Assembly: GCF_011947265.1 (NCBI RefSeq)
Contig: NZ_JAATHD010000001.1
Span: 62,001-126,000, forward strand
From: Paenibacillus sp. HB172176
Lineage (GTDB): Bacteria; Bacillota; Bacilli; Paenibacillales; Paenibacillaceae
DNA length: 64,000 bases
Reading direction: 5' to 3'
Shown here: positions 16,593 to 26,722 of the stretch, piece by piece
How positions within the stretch are numbered: position 1 is the first letter of the stretch
Layout of the letters: the number at the start of each line of letters is the position of its first letter
Translations under genes and position numbers: made by a program
The notes under the pieces: generated by a model
What the model saw: only the letters and a program-made list of their open reading frames with translations
The model's database searches: none
Told to the model about the DNA's origin: nothing

Positions 16593-19500
16593 ATGAATGA
16601 AAGGGGAATGGATGATTTGCGAGGATTTAGACGGTTTCGATTCCTAATCGTTTTTTTACTTTTAACGTTGGTGGCGCAAACAGGATTTCCGGGATTTTTG
16701 ATTTGGAATCAACAAACAGCTGAAGCGAGCGAGGCATGGGATGCTACGCCTTATTTTGTTGCCCTGCCGAACAATCAGGTTCGGGTGAGTTGGTCTGAGC
16801 CGGAATATGGCATGTCGGGCAAGCAGTATGATTATGAGGTAGCCTTCTATGCGCTGCCGGGAAGAGAAAGGTTGACTGCTTCCGGATCGTATTTGCCTGA
16901 TTCATCGACGGAGTGGGTGCAGACAGGACTCGACCCTTCTATTACATACGAAGTTTGGGTTACCGCAACCGAGAGTGGGGCAACGCAGCCCTTTGACACC
17001 TTGATTAGCGAGGTGCGATTGCTTGATTATGACAGGTATCATATGGACCCGCGTGTTGCTTTCTCGAATGACAATACGAGCATGACGATGGAATGGAATG
17101 GCAGCAAACGGGAAGGCATGTTCAATGCCAGCATCTATTCCTACGATGTAGCGGTATGGCAGGTCGGGCCTGATGATGAGCTGATCCCGGAATCGATGAT
17201 GACGAGCGAACGCTATTATCGTACGCAGGGTTCGACCTATAGCAGTACATTGGACGGGTTCGAGCCGGGACAACGCTACTTGATTGCGCTTCAATTATAT
17301 AATTTGCTCGACTTCTTTGACTCTTCTATCGAGCAATTCGTGATCGTTCCCGGACCGGATGTGGATCCCGAAGACCCCGAGGATCCCGAAGACCCAGAGG
17401 TTGCTCCTGAATGGCCTGCGAATGCCGATTTGCTTGTCAGTGGATTGTCGGCATGGGAGGGCTTCAGGCTGGAATGGCCTCAGGCTGAGGGAGAAATTGA
17501 TCATTATGAGCTGAGCTGGAGCCGTAATAACGGTCAGGCTGCAACAGCACAATTTCCCGCAGGGCAGTTAAACGCTCTTCTGAACGGAGCGCCGGATCTC
17601 TATGAACCGGGTGATGTGATTTCCTATTCTGTGCGAGCAGTTGGCAAGTTGTCGGGAAATCAGCAAACGGCTCTGAAGAGCGAGCCCCTCGCCGGCTCAC
17701 AGCTGATTCCACGCTTGGAGCTGGCTTATGAGACAGTCGGGGCTTACAGCTATCGCGCATTAAAGGCGGGGCTGCCAATCGGTATTGCTTTGGAGGCAAA
17801 TCCAGGCTATACGGCGACGGCTGTTGTGCTGTTCGAAAGCTGGAACAATGAAGCGGGGGAACCCCAAGCCGCTCCCGTGCAGCGAGAGCTGGAGATTTCG
17901 CTGACGGAGCAGCAAGGAGAGACGGGAAGCTACATAGGAGAATGGACGGCAGACGAATCGGACCGCATTACGCTCGTTTCATCCTTGTATGTGAGGCTGA
18001 GCAAAAGCGGTATGGCGGTATCCGCTGCAGACACCATTACTGACGCCGAAGGCGATTTCTGGAATTTGCCTTTTACGGGCAAGCTTCTTGTTGATGTAGC
18101 TGGAGAGGTGGAAGGAGCCTCGTTATTTATTGCATCCGATTATGGGACGATGCCGCCGATTGGCCAAATTCTCGACGGGCCAGGTCAGCATGTGTTTCCT
18201 TACTGGTATCCAGGCAAAGTGACCGCCGAGGTGAAGTGGAATAACGAGACCTTCCTTGTTCCGCCGACGGATGCAACGGTGAAGAGCTTTGAGACGACAA
18301 CGCTTGTACTGCAAGCAGGTCTGCAAGAGCCCGAATTGCCGCCAGAGCTTGCGGTCAAGGTGCGTGGCGATTCAGATCAAGGAATGGAAGGCGTTACGGT
18401 TCAAGCTTTCGTGAACGGAGGATGGCGTACAGGCAGAACAGATGCCGCTGGCGAAATTATCTTCCGCAACAAGCTTGTACCTGGAACGAGCATCCCCGTC
18501 CGAGTGATGGATGTGCCGCTTGCGTACCTGCTGCCTAATCCCATAACGCATGTTATGCTGGCAGGACATAATGAGCTTGAAGTCGATTTGGAAGAGAGGC
18601 CTATGATCGAGGTAAGCGGTCAGGTTAAGCTGGATTTCGCGCCGGCAGTTGGAAGACCAATTGAATTTTTGCAAACTCCGCTGCCTGGAAGCGGGTTTAA
18701 CACTTCTTATAAGACACAGGTTGCAACGGATAGCGAAGGGCACTATGAAGCGCAGCTCTATAAGGGCTTGAACGCAGCGGTGAATTTCGGCGACTATAAC
18801 GCCTATTACGATCAATTGAATACGGCTCTTCCAATAAGCGAAGCGGGGAGCAGCTACTCCTTCGATCTGTATACCCGCTCCGATGTGGTCATAGAGGGGA
18901 CAATCCGCAAGCATCTGCGCGGTGTATTGCGTGAAACCTTGGCCTGGGAAGAGCTGGGTTATGTTGAATTCAGGCAACGGGTCGTTACCGTTCAGAAGGT
19001 TCCGGGAGGAACAAAGCAATACTTCTTGGTAAATCCGGTATCTGTGAAGGGAAAGCCCGGCGACCAGTTCAATGTATGCATGAAGGATGCGCAGTTTATT
19101 TATACATGCGACCTGGTTACGATTGACAATGCATTCACAGGTCATGCGTTCCTTGATTTCTATGAGCTGGGCAGCGAGCTCAAGCTTTCCTTCGATGAGG
19201 AGCTGGCGCAATCCGGGGCCATGTATCGTATAACGGGGCTTGCCAATGGTTTTACTGCTGACTATTCGGTTCCATCGCCGAGTGAGACCGAGCAGATTGC
19301 ACTTCCTTCAGCAGGTGAGTATACACTCACTCTGCTCACTTGGGAGCAAGGGAGAATGCAACAGCAAGTGGCGCGCCAATTCAGCATCAGAGAAGGGGAA
19401 GTACTGGATCTGGGACGTATACATCGCTCTCAAGCAGACCAGCTTAGCGGCTATATGACACTGGAGCATACGACCTATTATCCGGGAGAGGAGCTTCGCT

Positions 19501-22500
19501 TGAGACTCGGATTGAACGGGGGAAGCCTTCAGGATAAACCAAGCACAGGCGATTTGAAAATAAAGCTGCCTGCGGGAATGACCCTTTATCAAACGATGAC
19601 ATTTGTTGATGGCAGGCTGTCGGCCTATGACACGCAGCAGCCTTCCAATGATGTGCTGACCATCCCGCTGTCCCTCCTGCAGCAATTGGGATTCGGCAAT
19701 GGGGATTGGTTATCTATCGTTGGGCGCGTAGGGGCCGATTACGGAGAGGATGCTTTAGCTTTCCATTCATGGCTCGAATACAGGGAAGACGGAGTAGATG
19801 TGAATGAGGCGATAAGCGCGGTGCAGGCGGAGGTTCAGCCTGTTTCGTTCGAGTTGCCAGAGCGCATTTCTTCCCTGGACCTGCAATTGCACGGCAAAGC
19901 GATTCCGGGAAGCCGAATTTATGTGTATCAGGGTCAAACGCTTCTCGGTCAGGCCTATGCGACCGGAACGGAGCAAATCGGTATGCTCACTCAGCCATCC
20001 GGCGAATGGTCGTTGCAGATTCGCTTGCCTGATCCGTCTGCGAATGCGGAGGCGTACAGCTACGAGCTCTATGCGGCAGCGAATACAGACGGGCAGATGC
20101 TGGAGTCGCAGCATAGAACGACGCGCTACAGTGCGGACGGTCTGCCTCAAATCAAGGAAGTAAGTCTGACTACTCGCGGCTTCTATCAAACGCAGCATAA
20201 GACGTTCAACCCGGCAAGAGGGATAGCCAGCTTCCCGTATATTCTGGAGCCGGGCGTTACAGAGATTGCCGTTGCCTTCAATGATCCAACGGCAGTCTCC
20301 AACGTGATCGTGCATATCTCGCCATTCACGCTTCCGGCAGTCCGGGGAGAGGACGGGGTGTATAAAGCGTATCTTCACTATTCGGAGGCAGGGGAAATCA
20401 ATGAGCTGAGCGGCGGCGTCTATGTGTCCTATGATCCTGTGCCGACTGTAGAGGATGATGCTGCATTTGATAGTCTGGAGCAATTGCGCGACGCATTGCC
20501 TTGGTGGCTCAAGGATGCTGAGGCTCCAGCGAATGGTCAGGTAGAGGTTATTGAACAAAGCGAGCATCGCGAGAAATACAGAGTGATTCAGGCTTTGCCG
20601 CCGCGACTAGGCGCGTCGGCAACGGCAGAAACCTCCTTCTATGTGGAAAATCCGGTGAATTATTCGATTGCGAATAAGCCGAGATTGAAGGTTCTGGATC
20701 AAACGGTATACGGCGCTCGTGGTTCAGCTTCCTTCGCGGCTGGATCGCGTTCTCCCTTCCCGGGTGCGCCAACCGGATATCGCGACTCGGCCGCGATGGT
20801 TGCCTCCTTCATCCGCAGCGCTGACAGCCGGAATATGACGGTAGAGGCTGATTTCTCCGGTTATCTGCAGTATGAAGACTCCGGCAATGGAGGGGAGGTC
20901 CGAATATTGTCCGCGCAAACGCAGATAGCCAAGACAGGAGCGGAAATTGTTGTCGAAGGCATTGATATCGGAATATCGCTTGAGGGGAGCGGCGGATTCG
21001 AATCGACAATGGACAGTATTCAGGATCGCATCAGGAAGGTGTACGCCGGCTGCCAATTACAACGCGCGCAGAGATACCACGGCGCCTATGAAGATATAAT
21101 GGAAGACATGATGGCGGCTGAATCGGCCAAGTGGGCGGCTAGCCTGGGATTGTTCGTCATTGGCGCAGGAGCTCCAGGACCAGGGACATTGATTGCCGGC
21201 ATGACCGCGGTCGCCGGTCAAGGACTCGAGAAGGTGATCGATCATGAAATGGCTAACAAGCTTGCTGAAATTGATAGAGCGGTCATGAGAGATATTCAAT
21301 GTGAAGACGATACCTTGGATCCGAAGGACAAAAACCCTGTGGAACGAAAGCAAAAAGTGAATGACAAGAAGAATTTGGTAGCAACTCCGGCCTGGATCTA
21401 TGATCCGAGCGGATTCGCTTACGAAACTGTTGAAGAGAATCGTCTGGAGGGCGTTACAGCGACAGTTCTCTATAAGGATGAGTCCGCTGATGAGTGGGTG
21501 GAATGGGATGCGGAATGGTTCGAGCAGCAGAATCCACAACAAACGGGAGGCGACGGGCGTTATCAATGGGATGTGCCGCCGGGTCTGTGGAAGATTCGAT
21601 TGGAGAAGGAAGGGTACGCTACGGCGTATAGCGAGGAATTGCGCGTATTGCCGCCGCATTTTGACGTTAATTTGGCCATGAAAGCCGTCATTTCTCCTGA
21701 AGTCGATCGTATACGGGGGGAAGATAACGGCGAGACGCTAATCATTGACTTCTCGAAATATATGCGCGCTGAAGAAGATGGCGGGCTGGTTAACGGCAGC
21801 ATCACCGTTATGCGTGGAGATGAACCCATTGCCGGAACTCTCGTTGGGGTAGATGTCGTAGAAGTCGACCATAGCAAGCTGGCGAAGCGATGGGTATACG
21901 AGATAGCTGAGGAGCATCATGTTGAGGCGGGAGACTTGCTCGACGTAATTGTCCATGCAGGCGCCGTGGGTTACAATGACCTCGCGCTAGCTTATGATCA
22001 AGCGTTTGCGGTGACGGTGAAGGCATCCGATAATAGTGCGCCTGCCGCCGTTTCAGCTTCAGAATTACTGGCAGGGGATGGAAGCTTGTTTGTGACCTGG
22101 CGCGATCCGTCCGATGACGATCTCGACAAGATCAAGGTCGAATGGAAGCGGGAATGGGATTCGAATTATAGCGAAAAGGTCATTAGCGCGGGGAGCGGTT
22201 ACACCGAGATAGAACAACTGCAAGACGGAGAGCTCTATCAGGTACGAATTACCGCCATGGATTTTGCGGGAAATTCATCTCCCTATGTTGCTTTGGCGGG
22301 CAAGGTTAAAGCCGCGCAGTCTGCCGTTGATCGTATTGCTCCGTTCCAGGTAAGCGGCGCAATGGCGCAAACTGTCGGTCAGACCATAAAGGTAAGCTGG
22401 AAAGATTCGATTAGTACGGATCTGGAAGGTGTTCTGATCAGATGGAGGGAAGCAGGAGCAGATGAGGATGCTGGATCTGTAATGATCGATCGCGGCGAAC

Positions 22501-23834
22501 AAATATATGTGGTGTCGGAAGGTCTGGAGCGGGGACGAACGTATGAGCTTTCGTTAGTGGCCGAGGATTCCGCAGGGAATCAAGCGAGCGCTGTTATGCT
22601 GTATGCATCGATTGCAGCTGCTGCTAATGGCGAGCACGGTTCGGGCTCCGGAACAGGTTCGGGAGCAAATGCGGGTTCGGGCTCCGGAGATGTTACGCAG
22701 CCTGAAGAATATGAGCTTGTCAGGCTGAATTGGACGAAGCTCGCTCCGAGTACAGGCGAATCGGCGGGAGCCATTCTATGGGATGGACAATTACGTATTC
22801 AGCTTGACGACTGGCAGCCTTCCGGGAACGAACGGGGAGGACTTGCAATCGCACAGATTTCGGATGCGCCAACGCCTCAGGATGACCGATATAAGCTGCT
22901 TCAGCCAGCTTTGGGATTGAGCGTGTTTGAAGCAGACGAGATGACAAGTACCAGGTCAGAAGCGTCATCGCCGTCATCATCAAGCGGTGCGGCAGCCTCT
23001 GCTTCGAGAGCGCTTCGTCTCTTCCTTACGCTGGAGGAGAAGCAGCTCATCCCCATAGATCCTGAGAAATTGGGCGTTTATCGCGCAGTGCCCGGGCATC
23101 CGGGGGAATGGACGTATGTTGGCGGCAAATGGCAAGCGGAGCTTCGTCAGATGGAGGTTAGAGTGGAAGCATCCAGCGGGAATTACGGCATGCTGGCCGT
23201 TATGGAATACAGGCCGCATTTCAGCGATTTGACAGGCCATTGGTCGAAGAAGGCGATTGAGCTGCTGGCGTCCCGTCACCTTGCAACGGGAATGGGAGAT
23301 TCTACGTTCGCGCCGCAACGGGGAGTAACAAGAGCGGAATTTGCGACTTTTATGATCAGAATGCTTGATTATGCAGGGGGCAAAGCCGTGACAGGCAACG
23401 GTTTTGGCGCGATCGTGGAGGAGGATGCATTGTCTCTCCATACATTCGTGGATGCGAGCGAGGAAGCTTGGTACGCGGAAATGCTTAAACGGGCTCTCTC
23501 CTACGGTTTGATACAAGGAGAAGGCACAGCGCTGCGTCCGGGAGATACCGCTACGCGAGAGGAATCGGCAGTGTTCATCAAGCGTCTGCTGGACCGGTTG
23601 CTGCTATTGGGCGTAATTCATAAAGAGGATTTGGAGGGAGATACTCCTCGTCCGAATCCATTCATTGATGCCAGAGAAATATCGGGTTGGTCCAGAGCAG
23701 CAGTGGAACAATTGCAGACATGGGGGATTATGAATGGGCAATCGGATGGACGGTTTGCTCCCAAACAGATCACGACAAGAGCGGAAATGGCGCAGATGCT
23801 GGCCAATTTATTAACGAAATTGAAGTTGCTCTGA
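16593..23834 (+). CDS. Giant SLH-anchored surface protein with FN3-like modules
   Basis: 2413 residues. A signal peptide is followed by a likely cut after AEA (~40). Fibronectin-III-like modules lie near 45-130, 275-370, 1820-1900 and 1915-2000. A PEDP-repeat linker is at ~256-269. Carboxypeptidase-regulatory-like modules lie near 600-690 and 1640-1710. A glycine-rich hydrophobic stretch (~1510-1535) is flanked by Cys residues (~1486 and ~1569); another Cys pair is at ~828-837. A Gly/Ser linker (~2014-2032) leads to three SLH domains starting near 2209, 2285 and 2356, which bind pyruvylated cell-wall polymer. No catalytic domain is recognisable, so adhesion, substrate capture or scaffolding is inferred. 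ATG 16593 is the longest start; ATG 16608 or TTG 16617 are alternatives. Confidence 0.9.
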   Translation: MNERGMDDLRGFRRFRFLIVFLLLTLVAQTGFPGFLIWNQQTAEASEAWDATPYFVALPNNQVRVSWSEPEYGMSGKQYDYEVAFYALPGRERLTASGSYLPDSSTEWVQTGLDPSITYEVWVTATESGATQPFDTLISEVRLLDYDRYHMDPRVAFSNDNTSMTMEWNGSKREGMFNASIYSYDVAVWQVGPDDELIPESMMTSERYYRTQGSTYSSTLDGFEPGQRYLIALQLYNLLDFFDSSIEQFVIVPGPDVDPEDPEDPEDPEVAPEWPANADLLVSGLSAWEGFRLEWPQAEGEIDHYELSWSRNNGQAATAQFPAGQLNALLNGAPDLYEPGDVISYSVRAVGKLSGNQQTALKSEPLAGSQLIPRLELAYETVGAYSYRALKAGLPIGIALEANPGYTATAVVLFESWNNEAGEPQAAPVQRELEISLTEQQGETGSYIGEWTADESDRITLVSSLYVRLSKSGMAVSAADTITDAEGDFWNLPFTGKLLVDVAGEVEGASLFIASDYGTMPPIGQILDGPGQHVFPYWYPGKVTAEVKWNNETFLVPPTDATVKSFETTTLVLQAGLQEPELPPELAVKVRGDSDQGMEGVTVQAFVNGGWRTGRTDAAGEIIFRNKLVPGTSIPVRVMDVPLAYLLPNPITHVMLAGHNELEVDLEERPMIEVSGQVKLDFAPAVGRPIEFLQTPLPGSGFNTSYKTQVATDSEGHYEAQLYKGLNAAVNFGDYNAYYDQLNTALPISEAGSSYSFDLYTRSDVVIEGTIRKHLRGVLRETLAWEELGYVEFRQRVVTVQKVPGGTKQYFLVNPVSVKGKPGDQFNVCMKDAQFIYTCDLVTIDNAFTGHAFLDFYELGSELKLSFDEELAQSGAMYRITGLANGFTADYSVPSPSETEQIALPSAGEYTLTLLTWEQGRMQQQVARQFSIREGEVLDLGRIHRSQADQLSGYMTLEHTTYYPGEELRLRLGLNGGSLQDKPSTGDLKIKLPAGMTLYQTMTFVDGRLSAYDTQQPSNDVLTIPLSLLQQLGFGNGDWLSIVGRVGADYGEDALAFHSWLEYREDGVDVNEAISAVQAEVQPVSFELPERISSLDLQLHGKAIPGSRIYVYQGQTLLGQAYATGTEQIGMLTQPSGEWSLQIRLPDPSANAEAYSYELYAAANTDGQMLESQHRTTRYSADGLPQIKEVSLTTRGFYQTQHKTFNPARGIASFPYILEPGVTEIAVAFNDPTAVSNVIVHISPFTLPAVRGEDGVYKAYLHYSEAGEINELSGGVYVSYDPVPTVEDDAAFDSLEQLRDALPWWLKDAEAPANGQVEVIEQSEHREKYRVIQALPPRLGASATAETSFYVENPVNYSIANKPRLKVLDQTVYGARGSASFAAGSRSPFPGAPTGYRDSAAMVASFIRSADSRNMTVEADFSGYLQYEDSGNGGEVRILSAQTQIAKTGAEIVVEGIDIGISLEGSGGFESTMDSIQDRIRKVYAGCQLQRAQRYHGAYEDIMEDMMAAESAKWAASLGLFVIGAGAPGPGTLIAGMTAVAGQGLEKVIDHEMANKLAEIDRAVMRDIQCEDDTLDPKDKNPVERKQKVNDKKNLVATPAWIYDPSGFAYETVEENRLEGVTATVLYKDESADEWVEWDAEWFEQQNPQQTGGDGRYQWDVPPGLWKIRLEKEGYATAYSEELRVLPPHFDVNLAMKAVISPEVDRIRGEDNGETLIIDFSKYMRAEEDGGLVNGSITVMRGDEPIAGTLVGVDVVEVDHSKLAKRWVYEIAEEHHVEAGDLLDVIVHAGAVGYNDLALAYDQAFAVTVKASDNSAPAAVSASELLAGDGSLFVTWRDPSDDDLDKIKVEWKREWDSNYSEKVISAGSGYTEIEQLQDGELYQVRITAMDFAGNSSPYVALAGKVKAAQSAVDRIAPFQVSGAMAQTVGQTIKVSWKDSISTDLEGVLIRWREAGADEDAGSVMIDRGEQIYVVSEGLERGRTYELSLVAEDSAGNQASAVMLYASIAAAANGEHGSGSGTGSGANAGSGSGDVTQPEEYELVRLNWTKLAPSTGESAGAILWDGQLRIQLDDWQPSGNERGGLAIAQISDAPTPQDDRYKLLQPALGLSVFEADEMTSTRSEASSPSSSSGAAASASRALRLFLTLEEKQLIPIDPEKLGVYRAVPGHPGEWTYVGGKWQAELRQMEVRVEASSGNYGMLAVMEYRPHFSDLTGHWSKKAIELLASRHLATGMGDSTFAPQRGVTRAEFATFMIRMLDYAGGKAVTGNGFGAIVEEDALSLHTFVDASEEAWYAEMLKRALSYGLIQGEGTALRPGDTATREESAVFIKRLLDRLLLLGVIHKEDLEGDTPRPNPFIDAREISGWSRAAVEQLQTWGIMNGQSDGRFAPKQITTRAEMAQMLANLLTKLKLL

Positions 23835-23848
23835 TTCTGATGAATAGC

Positions 23849-23884
23849 AGCGCCCAACAGCTCATGGAACTGTTGGGCGCTGTT
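23849..23884 (+). terminator. Hairpin after the SLH protein gene
   Basis: AGCGCCCAACAG (23849-23860) pairs perfectly with CTGTTGGGCGCT (23870-23881). The T-run behind it is weak (GTTGCATTA), so termination may be partial. Confidence 0.65.
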
Positions 23885-23928
23885 GCATTATAATACGAAG
23901 GAATGGATTTCCAGATCGGAGGCAGATC

Positions 23929-26238
23929 ATGTTGTTGCCCTATTTAAAACCATTATCCGGCAAAGTTGTCACTCGTTATCGATGGATCGCTGCAGCAGCC
24001 TTGCTCGCAATTATTCCGGTCGTGATCCTGTCTCTGGCTATGTATGCTGCAGCGCACAATAGTCTGCTTAACGAGATCGAAATGGCCAATCGTCTGTTGA
24101 TGAAGCAAGTGCAAGAACGAACGGATCAGATTCTGGTTACCGTGGATCGATCAGTGTCGCAGCATGTTACGAATGATCAATTATCTATCTTGCTGCATGA
24201 AGGCAGCCTGGAAGATAATGAACGGGAGCTTGCTCATGTAATGGCAACCTTGGCGGCAATGGAAATCCTGATCGAGCATGTGGATGCCGTTTATTTGTAT
24301 ATGGTTGATGCAGATAAGCTGGTGACGGTTGACGGCGTTGTCGATCATCCTGAGGCAGAGCTGGGCGCGAGCTTCTATTCTGCGCTCTTGCATAATCGTG
24401 AGCTCGCCTTCTGGTATGATCATATCCAAAAAAACAATAGCGGGATCGCCAATGCGGATGGTTGGCAAATGATTGACGGTTTATGGTATGCTCGCAAGCT
24501 CCCATCCGGTTTGTCGGAGCCGCTTGGCTATTATGTCGTCCGATTGCAGAAGGAAGCCTTGTATGAAGTGTTTCAGAATACAGTATTGGATGAACCTGTT
24601 GGGATGTTTAGAGGAGGCTTGCTCGCCGTAAGTCCCGATGGGAATATATACGCCGACAGCCCCCTCAGAGAATTTATCGAAATCGAAGGCATACCGGGCG
24701 AGGTTGCTGACTGGATGAATAATAAAGTGATTCCCTCAAAGGTGCCGCTGTCCGTGCGAATGAAAATCGCGGGAGATACGATGCTGCTTCATGCCTGGCC
24801 GTCGACAGATTCGGGGTGGATCTACATATCTGTTATTCCTTATGAGCAATTGATTGCGAGTATAAAGCATGTGCGGCGGATTGCTGTAGGAGCAAGCTTG
24901 ATTGTCGCGTTTGCGGCGTTGCTGACATCCCTGCTATTCTCCAATCGGATTTATGGACGCATTCGCACTGTAATTGAGCGATTGCAGATGGAGAACGAAG
25001 TATTGGGGGAGGAAGTAAGAGAGAGCGCGCCGGAGAGACAAATGTACTTTGTGAACAAATGGCTCAGGCAGTCGCTCGATCAGGAAGAATTCGATCGCAT
25101 GAAACAGTTGGGTTTCCCTATGAGCGGTTATGTCTATACGGCCTTCTGTATAGAAAAAAATTATGTAGGACAAGGAGAGCGAGGCACTCCTGCATGGGGG
25201 CGTACAGCGCTTGAAATCCTGCAAAGAGAGAGCTTGGGCAGCATGCCGGCCTCTGTACAGGGTGTGTTCTTCTCTCGCATAGGCGAGGACTTGATCGGCG
25301 GAGTCGTTGTACAATCCCATGAGCAGTCGGAGCTGCTTCGCTCCCATCTGCAATTGCTCGGCGAGCAGCTTCTTCAATGGTTGGACGGAAGGCTGGCGTT
25401 GCATTCGACCCTCATTATGGGATTTGGCAGCCAGGATAAATCGGCGGCAAAGCTTTATCAATCTTTCGAGCAGGCGCAGCATTGCCTGAAGCAGATTCTG
25501 CTTAGGCCCGACATGCGTATATTTGTCTATGATTCAGGAAGCATGGAAACTCAGCCGCCGACCTATCCATTCGAGCATGAGCGAATGATCATTATGCATC
25601 TGCGATTGGGGGAGCAAGAGCTTGCTGCTGCAGAATTGCATAGGTTCGCCGAAAGCTTGCTTATGCATCGGGTCTTGATCGAATCGCAAGTGCGTACTTC
25701 TTTCTTGCTGTTGCTGACCTCCATCATGCGGTTGGTTCCGGAGGATCATCGTCTTGCAACCGATATTTTGCAGCCGCTCGAATGGTATGAGAAGCTTCAG
25801 TCGTTTCGCCTGTTGCCCGAATTGCTGAATTGGCTGCATACCGATGTGTTTGTTAAGCTGATTGAACAGAATCGGAGGACGAACAGGCAGGAGGAGGAAC
25901 AAAAAGGCCGTCCCTCCGATGGGATTACGGAAAAAATTCTCGATTATGTTCGTCATCATTATGATGAGGATATTTCCCTTACAGTGCTCTCAGACCTGTT
26001 CGGCTTGCCGGAAGCGCAGATTAGTCAGTTATTCCGCAAGCAGGCCGGCATTACATTCACGGAATATGTGACCTCGATACGAATAAGCAGAGCGAAGGAG
26101 CTGCTGCTCGCTACGGATATGAAGGTAGCGGATATTGCGTGTCGGATGAGATACAATAACGCCCAGAATTTCATCCGGGTGTTCAAACGCGTGACGGGCG
26201 TTACGCCGGGAGAATTCCGTAAGCGCGAATCCCAATAA
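23929..26238 (+). CDS. Membrane-anchored AraC-family regulator
   Basis: 769 residues in three parts. TM helix 1 (~18-41), an extracytoplasmic sensor region (~42-315, Cache-like in position), and TM helix 2 (~317-338). A cytoplasmic middle region (~340-650) has no recognised enzyme motif. An AraC/XylS DNA-binding domain (~664-766) carries two helix-turn-helix segments, including EAQISQLFRKQAGITFTEYV and KVADIACRMRYNNAQNFIRV. One-protein sensors of this type are common in Paenibacillus and usually control polysaccharide genes. ATG 23929 has GGAGG upstream. It follows the SLH gene by ~95 bp and may control the upstream pair; the ligand is unknown. Confidence 0.85.
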   Translation: MLLPYLKPLSGKVVTRYRWIAAAALLAIIPVVILSLAMYAAAHNSLLNEIEMANRLLMKQVQERTDQILVTVDRSVSQHVTNDQLSILLHEGSLEDNERELAHVMATLAAMEILIEHVDAVYLYMVDADKLVTVDGVVDHPEAELGASFYSALLHNRELAFWYDHIQKNNSGIANADGWQMIDGLWYARKLPSGLSEPLGYYVVRLQKEALYEVFQNTVLDEPVGMFRGGLLAVSPDGNIYADSPLREFIEIEGIPGEVADWMNNKVIPSKVPLSVRMKIAGDTMLLHAWPSTDSGWIYISVIPYEQLIASIKHVRRIAVGASLIVAFAALLTSLLFSNRIYGRIRTVIERLQMENEVLGEEVRESAPERQMYFVNKWLRQSLDQEEFDRMKQLGFPMSGYVYTAFCIEKNYVGQGERGTPAWGRTALEILQRESLGSMPASVQGVFFSRIGEDLIGGVVVQSHEQSELLRSHLQLLGEQLLQWLDGRLALHSTLIMGFGSQDKSAAKLYQSFEQAQHCLKQILLRPDMRIFVYDSGSMETQPPTYPFEHERMIIMHLRLGEQELAAAELHRFAESLLMHRVLIESQVRTSFLLLLTSIMRLVPEDHRLATDILQPLEWYEKLQSFRLLPELLNWLHTDVFVKLIEQNRRTNRQEEEQKGRPSDGITEKILDYVRHHYDEDISLTVLSDLFGLPEAQISQLFRKQAGITFTEYVTSIRISRAKELLLATDMKVADIACRMRYNNAQNFIRVFKRVTGVTPGEFRKRESQ

Positions 26239-26243
26239 CCTAT

Positions 26244-26272
26244 TTGTTATTATCATTAAGCTGTGCTATAAT
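26244..26272 (+). promoter_or_regulatory. Sigma-A promoter of the cold-shock gene, long leader
   Basis: TTGTTA (26244-26249) and TATAAT (26267-26272) are spaced by 17 bp. The start codon is ~120 nt farther on, so the mRNA has a long 5' leader, as is usual for cold-shock genes, where it controls stability and translation with temperature. Confidence 0.75.
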
Positions 26273-26398
26273 TACTTTATTAGAATTTTGACCTTAGTTC
26301 ACATATCACAGAGGGTTATCATTTTGATTACTTCTTTGTGCATCATGTGAATTTTTTGTTTATTCCTAATGAAAAAAGAATAGTGGAGGTTTTTTTAC

Positions 26399-26599
26399 AT
26401 GCAAACAGGTACAGTGAAATGGTTTAACGCGGAAAAAGGTTTTGGTTTTATCGAAGTTGAAGGCGGCGAAGACGTATTCGTGCATTTCAGCGCAATCGTA
26501 GGCGACGGTTTCAAATCGCTTGATGAAGGCCAACAAGTTGAATTTAACATCGTTCAAGGCAACCGCGGTCAGCAAGCTGAGAATGTTGTAAAACTGTAA
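26399..26599 (+). CDS. Cold-shock protein, CspA/CspB family
   Basis: 66-residue OB-fold RNA chaperone that binds single-stranded nucleic acid and prevents mRNA structure in the cold. RNP1 (KGFGFIEV, ~13-20) and RNP2 (VFVHFSAI, ~25-32) are intact, and the WFN motif is at 8-10. The start is ATG 26399 behind GTGGAGG. It has its own promoter and long leader, and two terminators follow. It may be constitutive or cold-induced; several paralogues are usual in this group, so I do not assign cspB or cspC. Confidence 0.97.
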   Translation: MQTGTVKWFNAEKGFGFIEVEGGEDVFVHFSAIVGDGFKSLDEGQQVEFNIVQGNRGQQAENVVKL

Positions 26600-26604
26600 T
26601 TCAA

Positions 26605-26645
26605 GAAACAATCCCCAAACTTTTGGTTTGGGGATTGTTTCTCCA
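26605..26645 (+). terminator. Terminator of the cold-shock gene
   Basis: A perfect 16-bp stem (26605-26620 with 26626-26641) around a 5-nt loop. The arms contain an internal T-run at the 3' end. Confidence 0.88.
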
Positions 26646-26658
26646 CGTTCCTATGTAA

Positions 26659-26693
26659 AAGCCACAACTGCACGCGGTTGTGGCTTTTTTTTT
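26659..26693. terminator. Second, bidirectional-type terminator
   Basis: AAGCCACAAC pairs with GTTGTGGCTT (26659-26687 region), followed by a run of eight or more Ts on the plus strand and preceded by AAAA. It can serve the cold-shock gene and, weakly, the convergent araC gene. Confidence 0.85.
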
Positions 26694-26722
26694 GCATGTA
26701 CGTCGATTTTGGCAGGGGGTTC

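Noticed and set aside
17359..17400. A CRISPR-like or phase-variable repeat in the SLH gene
   Set aside because: The PEDP units are an in-frame protein linker with degenerate codons, not exact DNA repeats with spacers.
26273..26398. A riboswitch before the cold-shock gene
   Set aside because: The leader is long but shows no recognised aptamer. It fits an ordinary cold-shock leader.
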